Assembly (NCBI GenBank): GCA_017631055.1
Contig: JAGBTZ010000053.1
Coordinates: 1-62,430 of the forward strand
Length of the DNA: 62,430 nt
Direction of reading: 5' to 3'
From: Alistipes sp.
GTDB lineage: Bacteria > Bacteroidota > Bacteroidia > Bacteroidales > Rikenellaceae
In this document: one piece after another, positions 44,194 to 53,877 of the stretch
Numbering within the stretch: position 1 is the stretch's first letter
Layout of the letters: each line of letters opens with the position of its first letter
Position numbers and translations under genes: made by a program
Notes under the pieces: model-generated
Seen by the model: only the letters and a program-made list of their open reading frames with translations
Databases searched by the model: none
What the model was told of the DNA's origin: nothing

Positions 44194-45402
44194 ATGCAAG
44201 AGAAGTCTATAAATATCTCCGATTACGACTATCCGCTGCCCGATGAGCGTATCGCGAAGTTTCCGTTAGAGGAGCGCTCGTCATCGAAACTCCTTATCTA
44301 CAAGGGGGGCGATATTTCGCATCGCCAATTTACCGACTTGGGCGAGGTGCTGCCCGAGGGGACTCTGCTCGTATTCAACAACACGAAGGTTGTGCGTGCA
44401 AGGCTTGTGATGCATAAGGAGTCGGGTGCCCGTATCGAGGTCTTCTGCCTCGAGCCACACTCTCCGGCCGACTACGAACACGCCTTTGCTGTGAAGGGCT
44501 CAGCAGAGTGGAGTTGCATCGTGGGTAACCTTAAGAAGTGGAAGTCGGGCGAGGTCGCTATTCACTTCGACCACGAGGGGCTGGCTTGCTCCTTGCGGGC
44601 GACGATTACCGAGCGTGGTACTCGCGAGCATATTGTTCGCTTCGAGTGGGATGCCGATATGACCTTCGGAGAGTTGCTTGAGTACCTTGGACGTATTCCG
44701 ATTCCGCCATATCTCAACCGTGAGAGCGAGGAGATTGATAATACTCGTTATCAGACGGTCTACTCCAAGTTCGAGGGCTCGGTGGCAGCTCCTACAGCCG
44801 GTCTGCACTTCACACCCGAACTTATCGAACAGATGCGTGGTAAGGGTTTCGGCTTCGAGGAGGTGACGCTGCACGTTGGTGCAGGCACGTTCCTACCCGT
44901 CAAGGAGGAGAATGCAACACGCCACCCGATGCATACCGAGCATTTCGAGATTTGCCGTGCGACCATCGAGCGTCTGTTGGCGAACTACGGCCGAATTACC
45001 GCTGTCGGTACTACTTCGGTGCGCACCTTGGAGTCGCTTGCGGCTCTCGCTTGGCGCATACATTGTGGCGAGGAGCCGACCGCAAAGGTTGTAGGGCAGT
45101 GGGAGTTGTACGATATTCCCTCGGAGTTTACGGGCGAGCAGGCTCTGCGCGAACTGCTTGCATATATGGAACGCGAGGGGCTTGATCGCTTGAAGGCGGC
45201 CACTCAGATTATGATTACACCGCTCGGTTACGACTATCGTATCGTGCGCAATATCATCACCAACTTCCACCAGCCCAAGTCGACCCTGCTGCTGCTCGTG
45301 TCGGCATACGTCGGCGAGGATTGGCACCGCATCTATGACTACGCCTTGGCAAACGATTTTCGTTTCTTGTCCTATGGTGACTCGTCATTGCTGATGCGAT
45401 AG
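44194..45402 (+). CDS. queA: S-adenosylmethionine:tRNA ribosyltransferase-isomerase
   Basis: QueA transfers and isomerises ribose from SAM to 7-aminomethyl-7-deazaguanine in tRNA, forming epoxyqueuosine. At 402 residues it is longer than most (340-350), with additional sequence around AWRIHCGEEPTAKVVGQWELYD. Family signatures include DYDYPLPDERIAKFP at the N-terminus, AAPTAGLHFTPEL, the THEE/LHVGAGTFLPVK region and TNFHQPKSTLLLLVSAYVG near the end. The stop codon is immediately followed by palindrome copy C. Confidence 0.95.
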   Translation: MQEKSINISDYDYPLPDERIAKFPLEERSSSKLLIYKGGDISHRQFTDLGEVLPEGTLLVFNNTKVVRARLVMHKESGARIEVFCLEPHSPADYEHAFAVKGSAEWSCIVGNLKKWKSGEVAIHFDHEGLACSLRATITERGTREHIVRFEWDADMTFGELLEYLGRIPIPPYLNRESEEIDNTRYQTVYSKFEGSVAAPTAGLHFTPELIEQMRGKGFGFEEVTLHVGAGTFLPVKEENATRHPMHTEHFEICRATIERLLANYGRITAVGTTSVRTLESLAALAWRIHCGEEPTAKVVGQWELYDIPSEFTGEQALRELLAYMEREGLDRLKAATQIMITPLGYDYRIVRNIITNFHQPKSTLLLLVSAYVGEDWHRIYDYALANDFRFLSYGDSSLLMR

Positions 45403-45521
45403 AAGCCGTATAGCAAGGTGCTTTTGGTGTTAAACTCATTCTCAAACTCCTCACATACGATTAGTATGCTGCGGATTTTCGAATTTCGTTTGCCTAAAAA
45501 TCCTTCTTGCTATACGACTTC
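45402..45521. repeat. Long imperfect palindrome, copy C (after queA)
   Basis: 120 bases whose first base is the last base of the queA stop. Outer arms GAAGCCGTATAGCAAGG and its partner at 45503-45521 pair with one or two changes. The centre carries CTCACATACG and a CATAC-GATTA-GTATG hairpin as in copies A and B, while the TGCGTTACGCT/CGCAAGCC pair is replaced by GGTGTTAAACT and CGTTTGCCT. Positions therefore vary in pairs. Confidence 0.78.
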
Positions 45522-45532
45522 CGAGGTTTTGG

Positions 45533-45575
45533 TAGCAAGGTGCTTTTGGTATTAAACTTATCCTCGAAACCCTCT
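45533..45575. repeat. Partial second copy of palindrome C
   Basis: Starting at TAGCAAGGTGCTTTTGGT, about 42 bases repeat the first half of copy C with a handful of changes and then stop. It lies 66 bases upstream of the eno start. It looks like the left arm of a decayed tandem copy. Confidence 0.6.
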
Positions 45576-45596
45576 ATTTGCACACTTTTTGAATGA

Positions 45597-46907
<1,311 letters not shown>

Positions 46908-46923
46908 TAATACCTATAAATAA

Positions 46924-46956
46924 ATAGAGGGTGGCTGAATTTTAGCCGCCCTCTAT
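46924..46956. terminator. Bidirectional terminator between eno and prfC
   Basis: ATAGAGGGTGGCT (46924-46936) and AGCCGCCCTCTAT (46944-46956) pair with one wobble position. It lies between the converging 3' ends of eno and prfC. Confidence 0.85.
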
Positions 46957-46983
46957 GCTGTTTAGGCATCTATCACTCTCTCG

Positions 46984-48567
46984 TTAGAACTCCGAAGTAA
47001 AGTAGAAACGGATATCCTTGAAGTTCTCCTGAGCCAGAGCAAGTGCGTAACTTGTATCTGCAAGGAATACATCGCGACCATGCTTGTCGACTGCCATATT
47101 GGTATGCTTGCGACGCTTGAAGTCAGCGAGTTGCTCTGCGTTGTCGCTCTCAATCCAGCACGCCTTGTAAATCGAGATGGGCTCCCAACGACACTTGGCT
47201 CCGTACTCGTGCTCAAGACGGTACTGGATAACCTCAAACTGAAGTTGTCCCACGGTGCCGATAATTTTGCGGCCATTGAGATTTGATGTGAAGAGCTGCG
47301 CCACACCCTCATCCATCAACTGATCGACCCCCTTTGCCAACTGCTTGAACTTCATCGGGTCGGCATTCTCGATATAGCGGAACAACTCCGGCGAGAACGA
47401 GGGTATGCCCGTAAACTTGAGCTTCTCGCCCTCCGAGAACGAGTCGCCAATCTTGAATGTTCCCGTATCGTGCAGACCAACAATATCGCCCGGGTAGGCG
47501 AAGTCGATAACCGACTTCTTCTCGGCCATAAAGGCTGTGGGTGACGAGAATTTGAGTTGCTTGCCACTGCGAACGTGCAGATAGTTCTTGTTGCGCTCGA
47601 AGACTCCCGAGCATATCTTCATAAAGGCGATACGGTCGCGGTGGTTGGGGTCCATATTGGCGTGAATCTTGAAGATAAAGCCACTCATCTTCGCCTCGTC
47701 GGGGTTGATGGGTCGGCTCTCGGTTGTCGAAGGTCGGGGTGAGGGGGCGATGCGGATAAAGCACTCCAGAAGCTCACGCACACCGAAGTTGTTGACTGCC
47801 GAACCGAAGAATACGGGTGCAACCTCACCACGCAGATATGCTTCGCGGTCGAATGCATCGTAGACACCCTCGACCAACTCCACATCCTCGCGCAACTGGT
47901 TGGCGAACTTCTCGCCAATATAGTCATTGAGCACCGGTTGCGAAATATCCTCAATCTCTACGGTTGAAGCATCAGCCGTCAGGCGCTCATCGCTCGTGAA
48001 GAGCGAGATATTATGCTCGTAGAGGTTGTATACACCCTTGAATGTCGTACCGCTCGAGATGGGGAATGCCAATGGGCGCACACCAATCTTCAGCTCGCGC
48101 TCCACCTCGTCTAACAGGTCGAAAGGCTCCTTGCAGGGGCGGTCAAGCTTATTGATAAAGACAATTACAGGGGTCTTGCGCATACGACACACCTCCATAA
48201 GTTTACGGGTCTGCGCCTCGACTCCCTTCGCTCCGTCAATAACGATGATTACCGAATCCACGGCAGTCAGTGTGCGGTAGGTATCCTCTGCGAAGTCCTC
48301 GTGACCGGGGGTGTCGAGGATGTTGATTTTCACATCCTTATACTCGAAGCCCATAACCGATGTTGCTACCGAGATACCGCGCTGGCGCTCAATCTCCATA
48401 AAGTCCGAAGTGGCGCTCTTGCGAATCTTGTTGCTCTTGACGGCTCCCGCAACGTGGATAGCGCCTCCGAAGAGGAGCAACTTCTCGGTCAGCGTGGTCT
48501 TACCCGCATCGGGGTGGGCGATAATTGCAAATGTTCTACGGCGTAAAATCTCTTCCTGTAATGTCAT
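46984..48567 (-). CDS. prfC: Peptide chain release factor 3
   Basis: 527 residues: GTPase domain with [13 protein letters not shown] (P-loop), DTPGHEDF (G3) and NKLDRP (G4), followed by the RF3-specific middle domain and C-terminal domain ([24 protein letters not shown]). RF3 recycles RF1/RF2 from the ribosome by GTP exchange. Separated from the four-helix-bundle gene by a TAGCCAT repeat. Confidence 0.97.
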   Translation of the reverse strand: MTLQEEILRRRTFAIIAHPDAGKTTLTEKLLLFGGAIHVAGAVKSNKIRKSATSDFMEIERQRGISVATSVMGFEYKDVKINILDTPGHEDFAEDTYRTLTAVDSVIIVIDGAKGVEAQTRKLMEVCRMRKTPVIVFINKLDRPCKEPFDLLDEVERELKIGVRPLAFPISSGTTFKGVYNLYEHNISLFTSDERLTADASTVEIEDISQPVLNDYIGEKFANQLREDVELVEGVYDAFDREAYLRGEVAPVFFGSAVNNFGVRELLECFIRIAPSPRPSTTESRPINPDEAKMSGFIFKIHANMDPNHRDRIAFMKICSGVFERNKNYLHVRSGKQLKFSSPTAFMAEKKSVIDFAYPGDIVGLHDTGTFKIGDSFSEGEKLKFTGIPSFSPELFRYIENADPMKFKQLAKGVDQLMDEGVAQLFTSNLNGRKIIGTVGQLQFEVIQYRLEHEYGAKCRWEPISIYKACWIESDNAEQLADFKRRKHTNMAVDKHGRDVFLADTSYALALAQENFKDIRFYFTSEF

Positions 48568-48575
48568 AATTTTTT

Positions 48576-48605
48576 GCTATTGGCCATTAGCCATTGGCTA
48601 TTGGC
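48576..48605. repeat. TAGCCAT array, left of the four-helix-bundle gene
   Basis: Degenerate GGCCATTAGCCATTGGC units between prfC and the four-helix-bundle gene. They overlap the 3' end of that gene, whose last residues (PIANG) and stop codon they encode. The orientation is inverted relative to the array at 48972. Confidence 0.75.
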
Positions 48606-48964
48606 GTTTCTTGTTTGCGAATAACAGATATTAGATGGTTTATGCCTCTCTGAATAGAGTGTAATTTGTCTAATAGCTGTGTTGTTTTAATCTCTTCGAT
48701 ATATTCTATGTGATTGGCAATAATCAATTGTGTTTCTAATTCAAACGCAGAGCCCAATGCTATCTCCAGAAAATGAATAAATTCACATTCCGATTTCCGA
48801 GAAGAACCTTCTGCTATGTTTGAGGGTATCGATATTGCAGCACGCTGCATCTGGCTGGCTAACCCAAATCTCTCCTTATTTGGGAATTGCGTAGTCAACC
48901 CATATATATCGGTAGCGAAATCTGTCGCTATACTCCAAATCGAATATTTTCTAAAATCCCTCAT
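48587..48964 (-). CDS. Four-helix-bundle protein (23S rRNA IVS / S23-like)
   Basis: 125 residues from the ATG at 48964 (a TTG at 48970 was rejected). Features of the family are FGLASQMQRAAISIPSNIAEG, the SECEFIHFLEIALGSAFELETQL helix pair and RGINHLISVI. Such proteins are encoded by intervening sequences in 23S rRNA of spirochaetes and others, and by stand-alone genes in many Bacteroidetes; function unknown. The base composition is more A/T-rich than its neighbours, and inverted TAGCCAT arrays flank it, one of which supplies its last five codons. This suggests arrival as a unit. It is inserted between prfC and nadB. Confidence 0.85.
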   Translation of the reverse strand: MRDFRKYSIWSIATDFATDIYGLTTQFPNKERFGLASQMQRAAISIPSNIAEGSSRKSECEFIHFLEIALGSAFELETQLIIANHIEYIEEIKTTQLLDKLHSIQRGINHLISVIRKQETPIANG

Positions 48965-48971
48965 ACACAAA

Positions 48972-49009
48972 GGCTAATAGCTAATGGCTAATGGCTAATG
49001 GCTAATGGG
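48972..49009. repeat. TAGCCAT/ATGGCTA array, right of the four-helix-bundle gene
   Basis: Five copies of CTAATGG-type units, largely identical. It includes the nadB stop codon (48995-48997) and encodes its last few residues. It is complementary to the array at 48576-48605. Confidence 0.8.
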
Positions 49010-50557
49010 TGGGTAGTCAATCGTGTAGTGAAGACCTACCGACTCGTGGCATTCGCGAGCCTGCTTGATTGTGAGGTATGCCACAGCAATCATATTGCGC
49101 AACTCGCAGAGTTCGCGACAGGGTTTGGTGCGATTGTAGAGCCCCTCGGTCTCCTGCCAGATAATCGTGAGGCGCTTCATTGCACGCTCCAATCGCAAGT
49201 TCGAACGAACGATGCCTACATAGTTAGACATGATGCTCTGCAACTCCTTGCGGTTCTGCAACACGAGTACCATCTCCTCAGCCTCGGCCGTGCCTTCGAA
49301 GTCCCAATCGGGAATACCCTCCTGCCACTCGACCTTCGCAAGCGACTTGAGGGCGTGCTTTACGGCTCGCTCGGGGTAGACCACAGCCTCGGTCAGTGAG
49401 TTCGATGCCAGACGATTGGCTCCGTGAAGCCCCGTGCAAGAACTCTCGCCCAAGACATAGAGTCGCTTGATGCTGCTCTCGGCATTACCATCAACCGTAA
49501 CACCTCCGCAACAGTAGTGAGCCGCAGGGCAGACCGGAATCATATCCTTGGTGATGTCGATACCTATCGAAAGACACTTCTCGTAGATGTTGGGGAAGTG
49601 GTGGCGTGTCTGCTCGGCCGGCATGTGAGTAACGTCGAGGTAGACAAACTCCTCGCCTCTGATTTTGAGCTCGTGATCAATCGAACGAGCCACAACATCG
49701 CGCGGAGCGAGCGAACGCATCGGGTGATATTTATCCATAAACTCCTGACCATTCTGCAATCGCAGAATGCCACCATAACCACGCATCGCCTCGGTAATGA
49801 GGAATGAGGGACGCTCGCCCGGATTGTAGAGCGAGGTGGGGTGGAATTGGATAAACTGCATATTCTTCGTGAGAGCCTTTGCGCGGTGGCACATCGCAAT
49901 ACCATCGCCCGTGGCTACCAGCGGGTTGGTCGTGGTGTTGTAGAGATTACCGCAACCGCCCGCAGCGACAATCGTGAACTTCGCCAGCAGGGTCAAAATC
50001 TCGTCAGTGTCGGTGTTGAGAACGTAGGCTCCAAAGCAGGCCAAACCTCGAGTGTGGCGCGTCACAATCTCGCCCAAGTGGTGCTGGGTCAGAAGGTCGA
50101 TGGCGAAGTGGTGCTCCAGCACGGTGATATTCTCATGCTCGCGAACTCGCTCGATGAGAGCTCGCTCAATCTCGGCACCGGTCAAGTCTTGATAGTGCAG
50201 AATGCGATGCTCGGAGTGACCTCCCTCGCGGTGGAGGTCGAAACGGTTATCCTCGGTTTTATCGAAACGCACACCCCAATCTATCAGGGTCTTTGCTGCC
50301 TCGGGAGCGTTGCGCACAACAATCTCCACAGCCTCCTTGTCGCACCTTCCGGCACCACAGACCAACGTATCCTCGATATGCTTCTCGAAGGTGTCGGGCT
50401 CGTAGGTTACTGAACAGATGCCACCCTGTGCGTAGTTGGTGTTGCACTCTACGAGTTCTCCTTTTGTCACAACGGTAACGTGACCATATTCAGCGGCCTT
50501 CAGAGCAAAGCTCAAGCCGGCAGAGCCGGAGCCGATAACCAAAAAATCGGTTTTCAT
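48995..50557 (-). CDS. nadB: L-aspartate oxidase
   Basis: 520 residues; oxidises L-aspartate to iminoaspartate in the first step of de novo NAD synthesis. FAD-binding VIGSGSAGLSFALKA at the N-terminus, HREGGHSEHRILHYQD with the active-site His/Arg, CPAAHYCCGGVTVD and the helical C-terminal domain are as expected. The last residues (PISH) run into the TAGCCAT array. nadA and nadC are not in the window. Confidence 0.97.
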   Translation of the reverse strand: MKTDFLVIGSGSAGLSFALKAAEYGHVTVVTKGELVECNTNYAQGGICSVTYEPDTFEKHIEDTLVCGAGRCDKEAVEIVVRNAPEAAKTLIDWGVRFDKTEDNRFDLHREGGHSEHRILHYQDLTGAEIERALIERVREHENITVLEHHFAIDLLTQHHLGEIVTRHTRGLACFGAYVLNTDTDEILTLLAKFTIVAAGGCGNLYNTTTNPLVATGDGIAMCHRAKALTKNMQFIQFHPTSLYNPGERPSFLITEAMRGYGGILRLQNGQEFMDKYHPMRSLAPRDVVARSIDHELKIRGEEFVYLDVTHMPAEQTRHHFPNIYEKCLSIGIDITKDMIPVCPAAHYCCGGVTVDGNAESSIKRLYVLGESSCTGLHGANRLASNSLTEAVVYPERAVKHALKSLAKVEWQEGIPDWDFEGTAEAEEMVLVLQNRKELQSIMSNYVGIVRSNLRLERAMKRLTIIWQETEGLYNRTKPCRELCELRNMIAVAYLTIKQARECHESVGLHYTIDYPPISH

Positions 50558-50580
50558 AATATCTCAATTATCAGATGGCG

Positions 50581-50588
50581 CAAAGATA
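50581..50588 (-). promoter_or_regulatory. -7 box for nadB
   Basis: TATCTTTG on the minus strand, 23 bases from the nadB ATG. Confidence 0.5.
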
Positions 50589-50725
50589 TGAATTTTTACG
50601 CAATTTTGAACCCTTATTGTCCACAATAAAACGACAAAATAGGGCGTTTCCCCTACAAACGGAATGCAATTTGTAAAAATATCAATTTTTTAGTGTTATT
50701 TTTTTCACAAAACAAAAAAAAGATA

Positions 50726-50733
50726 TATCTTTG
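50726..50733 (+). promoter_or_regulatory. -7 box for pckA
   Basis: TATCTTTG, perfect TAnnTTTG. It predicts an RNA start near 50740 and thus an unusually long leader before the pckA ATG at 51025. Confidence 0.55.
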
Positions 50734-50851
50734 TGCCGTGAATTAAATTGCCGTAAAAGGGGCTGATGGCAAGGTGTTGGGGTGATAGGTGCAGTAGGTT
50801 AGGTGCGCACTCCTGACGAAAGCAAGCCTGCGACCCGAGGCAAACAAAAAT

Positions 50852-50988
50852 AGCCAATGGCCCATGGCGGCAGAAGGCTAATGGAGAATGGCAGCCGAAG
50901 GTCAATGGCTAACGGCCAACAAAAAAAACAGCTAACGGCCAATAGCTAATAGCTAATGGCTAATAGCAGCCGAAGGCTAACGGCCAAC
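50852..50988. repeat. Degenerate TAGCCAT/GGCTAATGG repeat in the pckA leader
   Basis: Units such as TAGCCAATGGC, GGCTAATGG, GGCTAACGGCC and AATAGCTAATAG recur with GCAGCCGAAGG spacers. Both orientations are present, so the leader RNA could fold strongly. Confidence 0.7.
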
Positions 50989-51024
50989 AAAACAGAGAGG
51001 TTTAATTAAAACATATTAAAAACT

Positions 51025-52632
51025 ATGGCAAAAATTGATTTGACAAAGTACGGTATTACCGGTACTACCGAGGTGGTTTACAACCCTTCGTATGATGAGC
51101 TCTTCCGCGAGGAGACTAAGGCTGGCTTGACTGGTTTCGACAAGGGTGTCGTAACCGAGATGGGTGCAGTGAACGTGATGACTGGTGTTTACACCGGCCG
51201 TTCGCCTAAGGATAAGTTCTTCGTAATGGACGAGACTTCGAAGGATACTATCTGGTGGACTTCTGACGAGTACAAGAACGACAACAAGCCCGTAACCGAG
51301 GCTGCTTGGGCTGAGCTCAAGGCTCTCGCTTCGAAGGAGCTCTCGAACAAGAAGCTCTACGTTGTTGATACTTTCTGCGGTGCTAACGAGAACTCGCGCC
51401 TCAAGATTCGTTTCATCATGGAGGTTGCTTGGCAGGCTCACTTCGTTAAGAATATGTTCATCCGTCCGACCGATGCTGAGTTGGAGGTTTACGGCGAGCC
51501 CGATTTCGTTGTATTGAACGCTTCGAAGGCAAAGGTTGAGAACTACAAGGAGCTCGGCCTCAACTCGGAGACTGCAGTTGTCTTCAACCTTACCGAGAAG
51601 ATGCAGGTTATCATCAACACTTGGTATGGTGGTGAGATGAAGAAGGGTATGTTCTCGTATATGAACTACCTCCTCCCGCTGAAGGGTATGGCTTCGATGC
51701 ACTGCTCGGCTAACACCAACGAGAAGGGCGAGACTGCTATCTTCTTCGGTCTTTCGGGTACTGGTAAGACTACCCTTTCGACAGATCCTAAGCGCCAGCT
51801 TATCGGTGACGACGAGCACGGTTGGGACGACGAGGGTGTATTCAACTTCGAGGGTGGTTGCTACGCAAAGGTTATCAACCTCTCGAAGGAGAACGAGCCC
51901 GATATCTGGAACGCAATCCGCCGCAACGCTCTCCTCGAGAACGTAACTGTTGACGAGGCTACCGGCAAGATTGACTTCGCAGATAAGTCGGTTACCGAGA
52001 ATACTCGTGTATCGTATCCTATCTACCACATCGACAACATCGTGAAGGGTGTATCGAAGGCTCCCGCTGCAAAGAAGGTTATCTTCCTCTCGGCTGATGC
52101 ATTCGGTGTACTTCCTCCCGTTTCGATTCTGACTCCCGAGCAGACTAAGTACTACTTCCTTTCGGGCTTTACCGCTAAGTTGGCAGGTACTGAGCGTGGT
52201 ATCACCGAGCCTACTCCGACCTTCTCGGCTTGCTTCGGTGCTGCATTCCTCTCGCTCCACCCCACTAAGTACGGTGAGGAGCTCGTTAAGAAGATGCAGG
52301 CTTCGGGTGCAACTGCATACCTCGTAAACACCGGTTGGAACGGTACCGGCAAGCGTATCTCGATTAAGGATACTCGCGGTATCATCGATGCTATCCTCGA
52401 TGGCTCTATCGACAAGGCTCCGACCAAGAAGTTGCCTATCTTCGACTTCACTATCCCGACTGAGTTGCCGGGCGTAGATACAGGCATCCTCGATCCTCGT
52501 GACACTTACGCTGATGCAGCAGAGTGGAACACTAAGGCTGAGGATTTGGCTGGCCGCTTCATCAAGAACTTTACTAAGTTCACCGGTAACGATGAGGGTA
52601 AGGCATTGGTTGCAGCTGGTCCCCAGTTGTAA
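51025..52632 (+). CDS. pckA: Phosphoenolpyruvate carboxykinase (ATP)
   Basis: 535 residues; links oxaloacetate and PEP, in gut Bacteroidetes often running towards oxaloacetate for succinate formation. The P-loop GLSGTGKTT, the kinase-1b [21 protein letters not shown] region, [11 protein letters not shown] and the [11 protein letters not shown] metal-site segment are all intact. Codon use is highly biased, as expected of an abundant enzyme. A terminator lies 30 bases downstream. Confidence 0.98.
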   Translation: MAKIDLTKYGITGTTEVVYNPSYDELFREETKAGLTGFDKGVVTEMGAVNVMTGVYTGRSPKDKFFVMDETSKDTIWWTSDEYKNDNKPVTEAAWAELKALASKELSNKKLYVVDTFCGANENSRLKIRFIMEVAWQAHFVKNMFIRPTDAELEVYGEPDFVVLNASKAKVENYKELGLNSETAVVFNLTEKMQVIINTWYGGEMKKGMFSYMNYLLPLKGMASMHCSANTNEKGETAIFFGLSGTGKTTLSTDPKRQLIGDDEHGWDDEGVFNFEGGCYAKVINLSKENEPDIWNAIRRNALLENVTVDEATGKIDFADKSVTENTRVSYPIYHIDNIVKGVSKAPAAKKVIFLSADAFGVLPPVSILTPEQTKYYFLSGFTAKLAGTERGITEPTPTFSACFGAAFLSLHPTKYGEELVKKMQASGATAYLVNTGWNGTGKRISIKDTRGIIDAILDGSIDKAPTKKLPIFDFTIPTELPGVDTGILDPRDTYADAAEWNTKAEDLAGRFIKNFTKFTGNDEGKALVAAGPQL

Positions 52633-52661
52633 TCCGATTGCTTGAGATATAGCAAGAAGAG

Positions 52662-52698
52662 GGTTGTCCTTCCGTGGAGGTTGGACAACCTTTTTTTT
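52662..52698 (+). terminator. Terminator of pckA
   Basis: GGTTGTCC (52662-52669) and GGACAACC (52683-52690) pair, with eight T directly behind. Confidence 0.9.
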
Positions 52699-52719
52699 GT
52701 GGGCAAGAGTCAACAAAAT

Positions 52720-52750
52720 TTTGATTTGGTGTAGGTTTTTGTTACCTTTG
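52720..52750 (+). promoter_or_regulatory. Consensus promoter for glf (TTTG, 19-base spacer, TACCTTTG)
   Basis: TTTG at 52720-52723 and TACCTTTG at 52743-52750 with a 19-base spacer match the Bacteroidetes sigma-ABfr pattern. Leader of about 30 bases to the glf ATG. Confidence 0.75.
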
Positions 52751-52785
52751 CGTATGGAGGCGATGTAAAGTCGCCAGTGTGGGTT

Positions 52786-53877
52786 ATGAAAAAGTATGAT
52801 TACCTGATAGTCGGAGCCGGTCTGTTCGGCGCAGTGGCTGCATGGCGTGCCAAGCAAGCCGGACGAAGTGTGCTTGTCATCGAGAAGCGCCCCCATCGAG
52901 GCGGAAATATCTATTGCGAGGAGATTGACGGCATCAATGTCCATAAGTACGGAGCGCATATATTCCACACATCTAATCGCGAGGTGTGGGAGTTTGTCAA
53001 TCGCTTTGCCGAGTTCAATAACTATGTGAATTCGCCCGTGGCGAACTATAAGGGAGAACTCTACAACCTCCCATTCAATATGAACACCTTCTACGCAATG
53101 TGGGGTGTTAAGACTCCTGCCGAGGCTCAGGCCAAAATTGATGAGCAACGCCGTGAGGCGGGTATCTCGGAGCCTCAAAACCTCGAGGAGCAGGCTATTT
53201 CGTTAGTGGGTCGTGATATCTACGAGAAGTTAATCAAAGGTTACACCGAGAAGCAGTGGGGATGTGATGCCCGTGAATTGCCGGCATTCATCATCCGCCG
53301 ACTGCCGGTGCGCCTGACCTTCGACAATAACTACTTCAACGACCGCTGGCAGGGAATACCCGTCGGTGGCTATAATAAGATTATAGATGCTCTGCTCGAG
53401 GGGGTTGAGGTGCTCTGTGATACCGACTTCTTTGCCGATCGTGAGGGTTGGCTTGCGCAGTGCGAAAGGGTTATCTTCACGGGGCGCATTGATGAGTATT
53501 ACGACTTTAGGTTTGGAGCCTTGGACTACCGTTCGTTGCGTTTTGAGCACGAGAGACTGCCAATGGAGAACTACCAGGGGTGTGCCGTGGTGAACTACAC
53601 CGAGCGAGAGGTGCCCTACACCCGCATAATCGAGCATAAGCACTTCGAGTTTGGTACCCAGCCCTCGACAGTCATCACTCGCGAATATCCAGACCACTTT
53701 GGCGAGGGTAAGGAGCCATACTACCCGATAAATGATGAGCGTAATAACGCCCTTGCCGAGCAATATCGAGCCTTGGCTGCCTCGGATCGGAAGGTACTCT
53801 TCGGTGGTCGCTTGGGCGAGTATCGCTACTACGATATGGATAAGGTAATCGAGAGCGCACTTAAATTGGAGATATAA
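52786..53877 (+). CDS. glf: UDP-galactopyranose mutase
   Basis: 363 residues. Converts UDP-galactopyranose to UDP-galactofuranose for polysaccharide assembly. FAD site YLIVGAGLFGAVAAWRAKQAG, RPHRGGNIYCEE, the KYGAHIFHTSNREVWEFVN loop, GYTEKQWGCDARELPAFIIRRLP and the C-terminal GRLGEYRYYDMDKVIESAL match the family. A GTG at 52777 is a less likely start. The gene is unlinked to any other capsule or LPS gene except the downstream glycosyltransferase, whose start overlaps the stop (TAATG). Confidence 0.97.
   Translation: MKKYDYLIVGAGLFGAVAAWRAKQAGRSVLVIEKRPHRGGNIYCEEIDGINVHKYGAHIFHTSNREVWEFVNRFAEFNNYVNSPVANYKGELYNLPFNMNTFYAMWGVKTPAEAQAKIDEQRREAGISEPQNLEEQAISLVGRDIYEKLIKGYTEKQWGCDARELPAFIIRRLPVRLTFDNNYFNDRWQGIPVGGYNKIIDALLEGVEVLCDTDFFADREGWLAQCERVIFTGRIDEYYDFRFGALDYRSLRFEHERLPMENYQGCAVVNYTEREVPYTRIIEHKHFEFGTQPSTVITREYPDHFGEGKEPYYPINDERNNALAEQYRALAASDRKVLFGGRLGEYRYYDMDKVIESALKLEI

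Larger units (their letters stand above)
50558..51024. other. 467-base gap between nadB and pckA: two promoters and a repeat-rich leader
   Basis: No gene is visible. It holds a minus-strand -7 box for nadB (50581-50588), an A/T-rich stretch, a plus-strand -7 box for pckA (50726-50733), a G-rich unassigned stretch (50755-50845) and a degenerate TAGCCAT/GGCTAATGG repeat (50852-50988) inside the presumed pckA leader of about 285 bases. Confidence 0.7.

Noticed and set aside
50813..50845. CTGACGA motif as a hammerhead ribozyme core
   Set aside because: The matching GAAA segment and three helices cannot be placed.
50740..50850. Riboswitch in the pckA leader
   Set aside because: None of the TPP, cobalamin, SAM, THF or c-di-GMP signatures that I know is recognisable.
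51016..53178. 720-codon open frame antisense to pckA and glf
   Set aside because: Spans two genuine genes and their terminator on the other strand; an artefact of codon bias.
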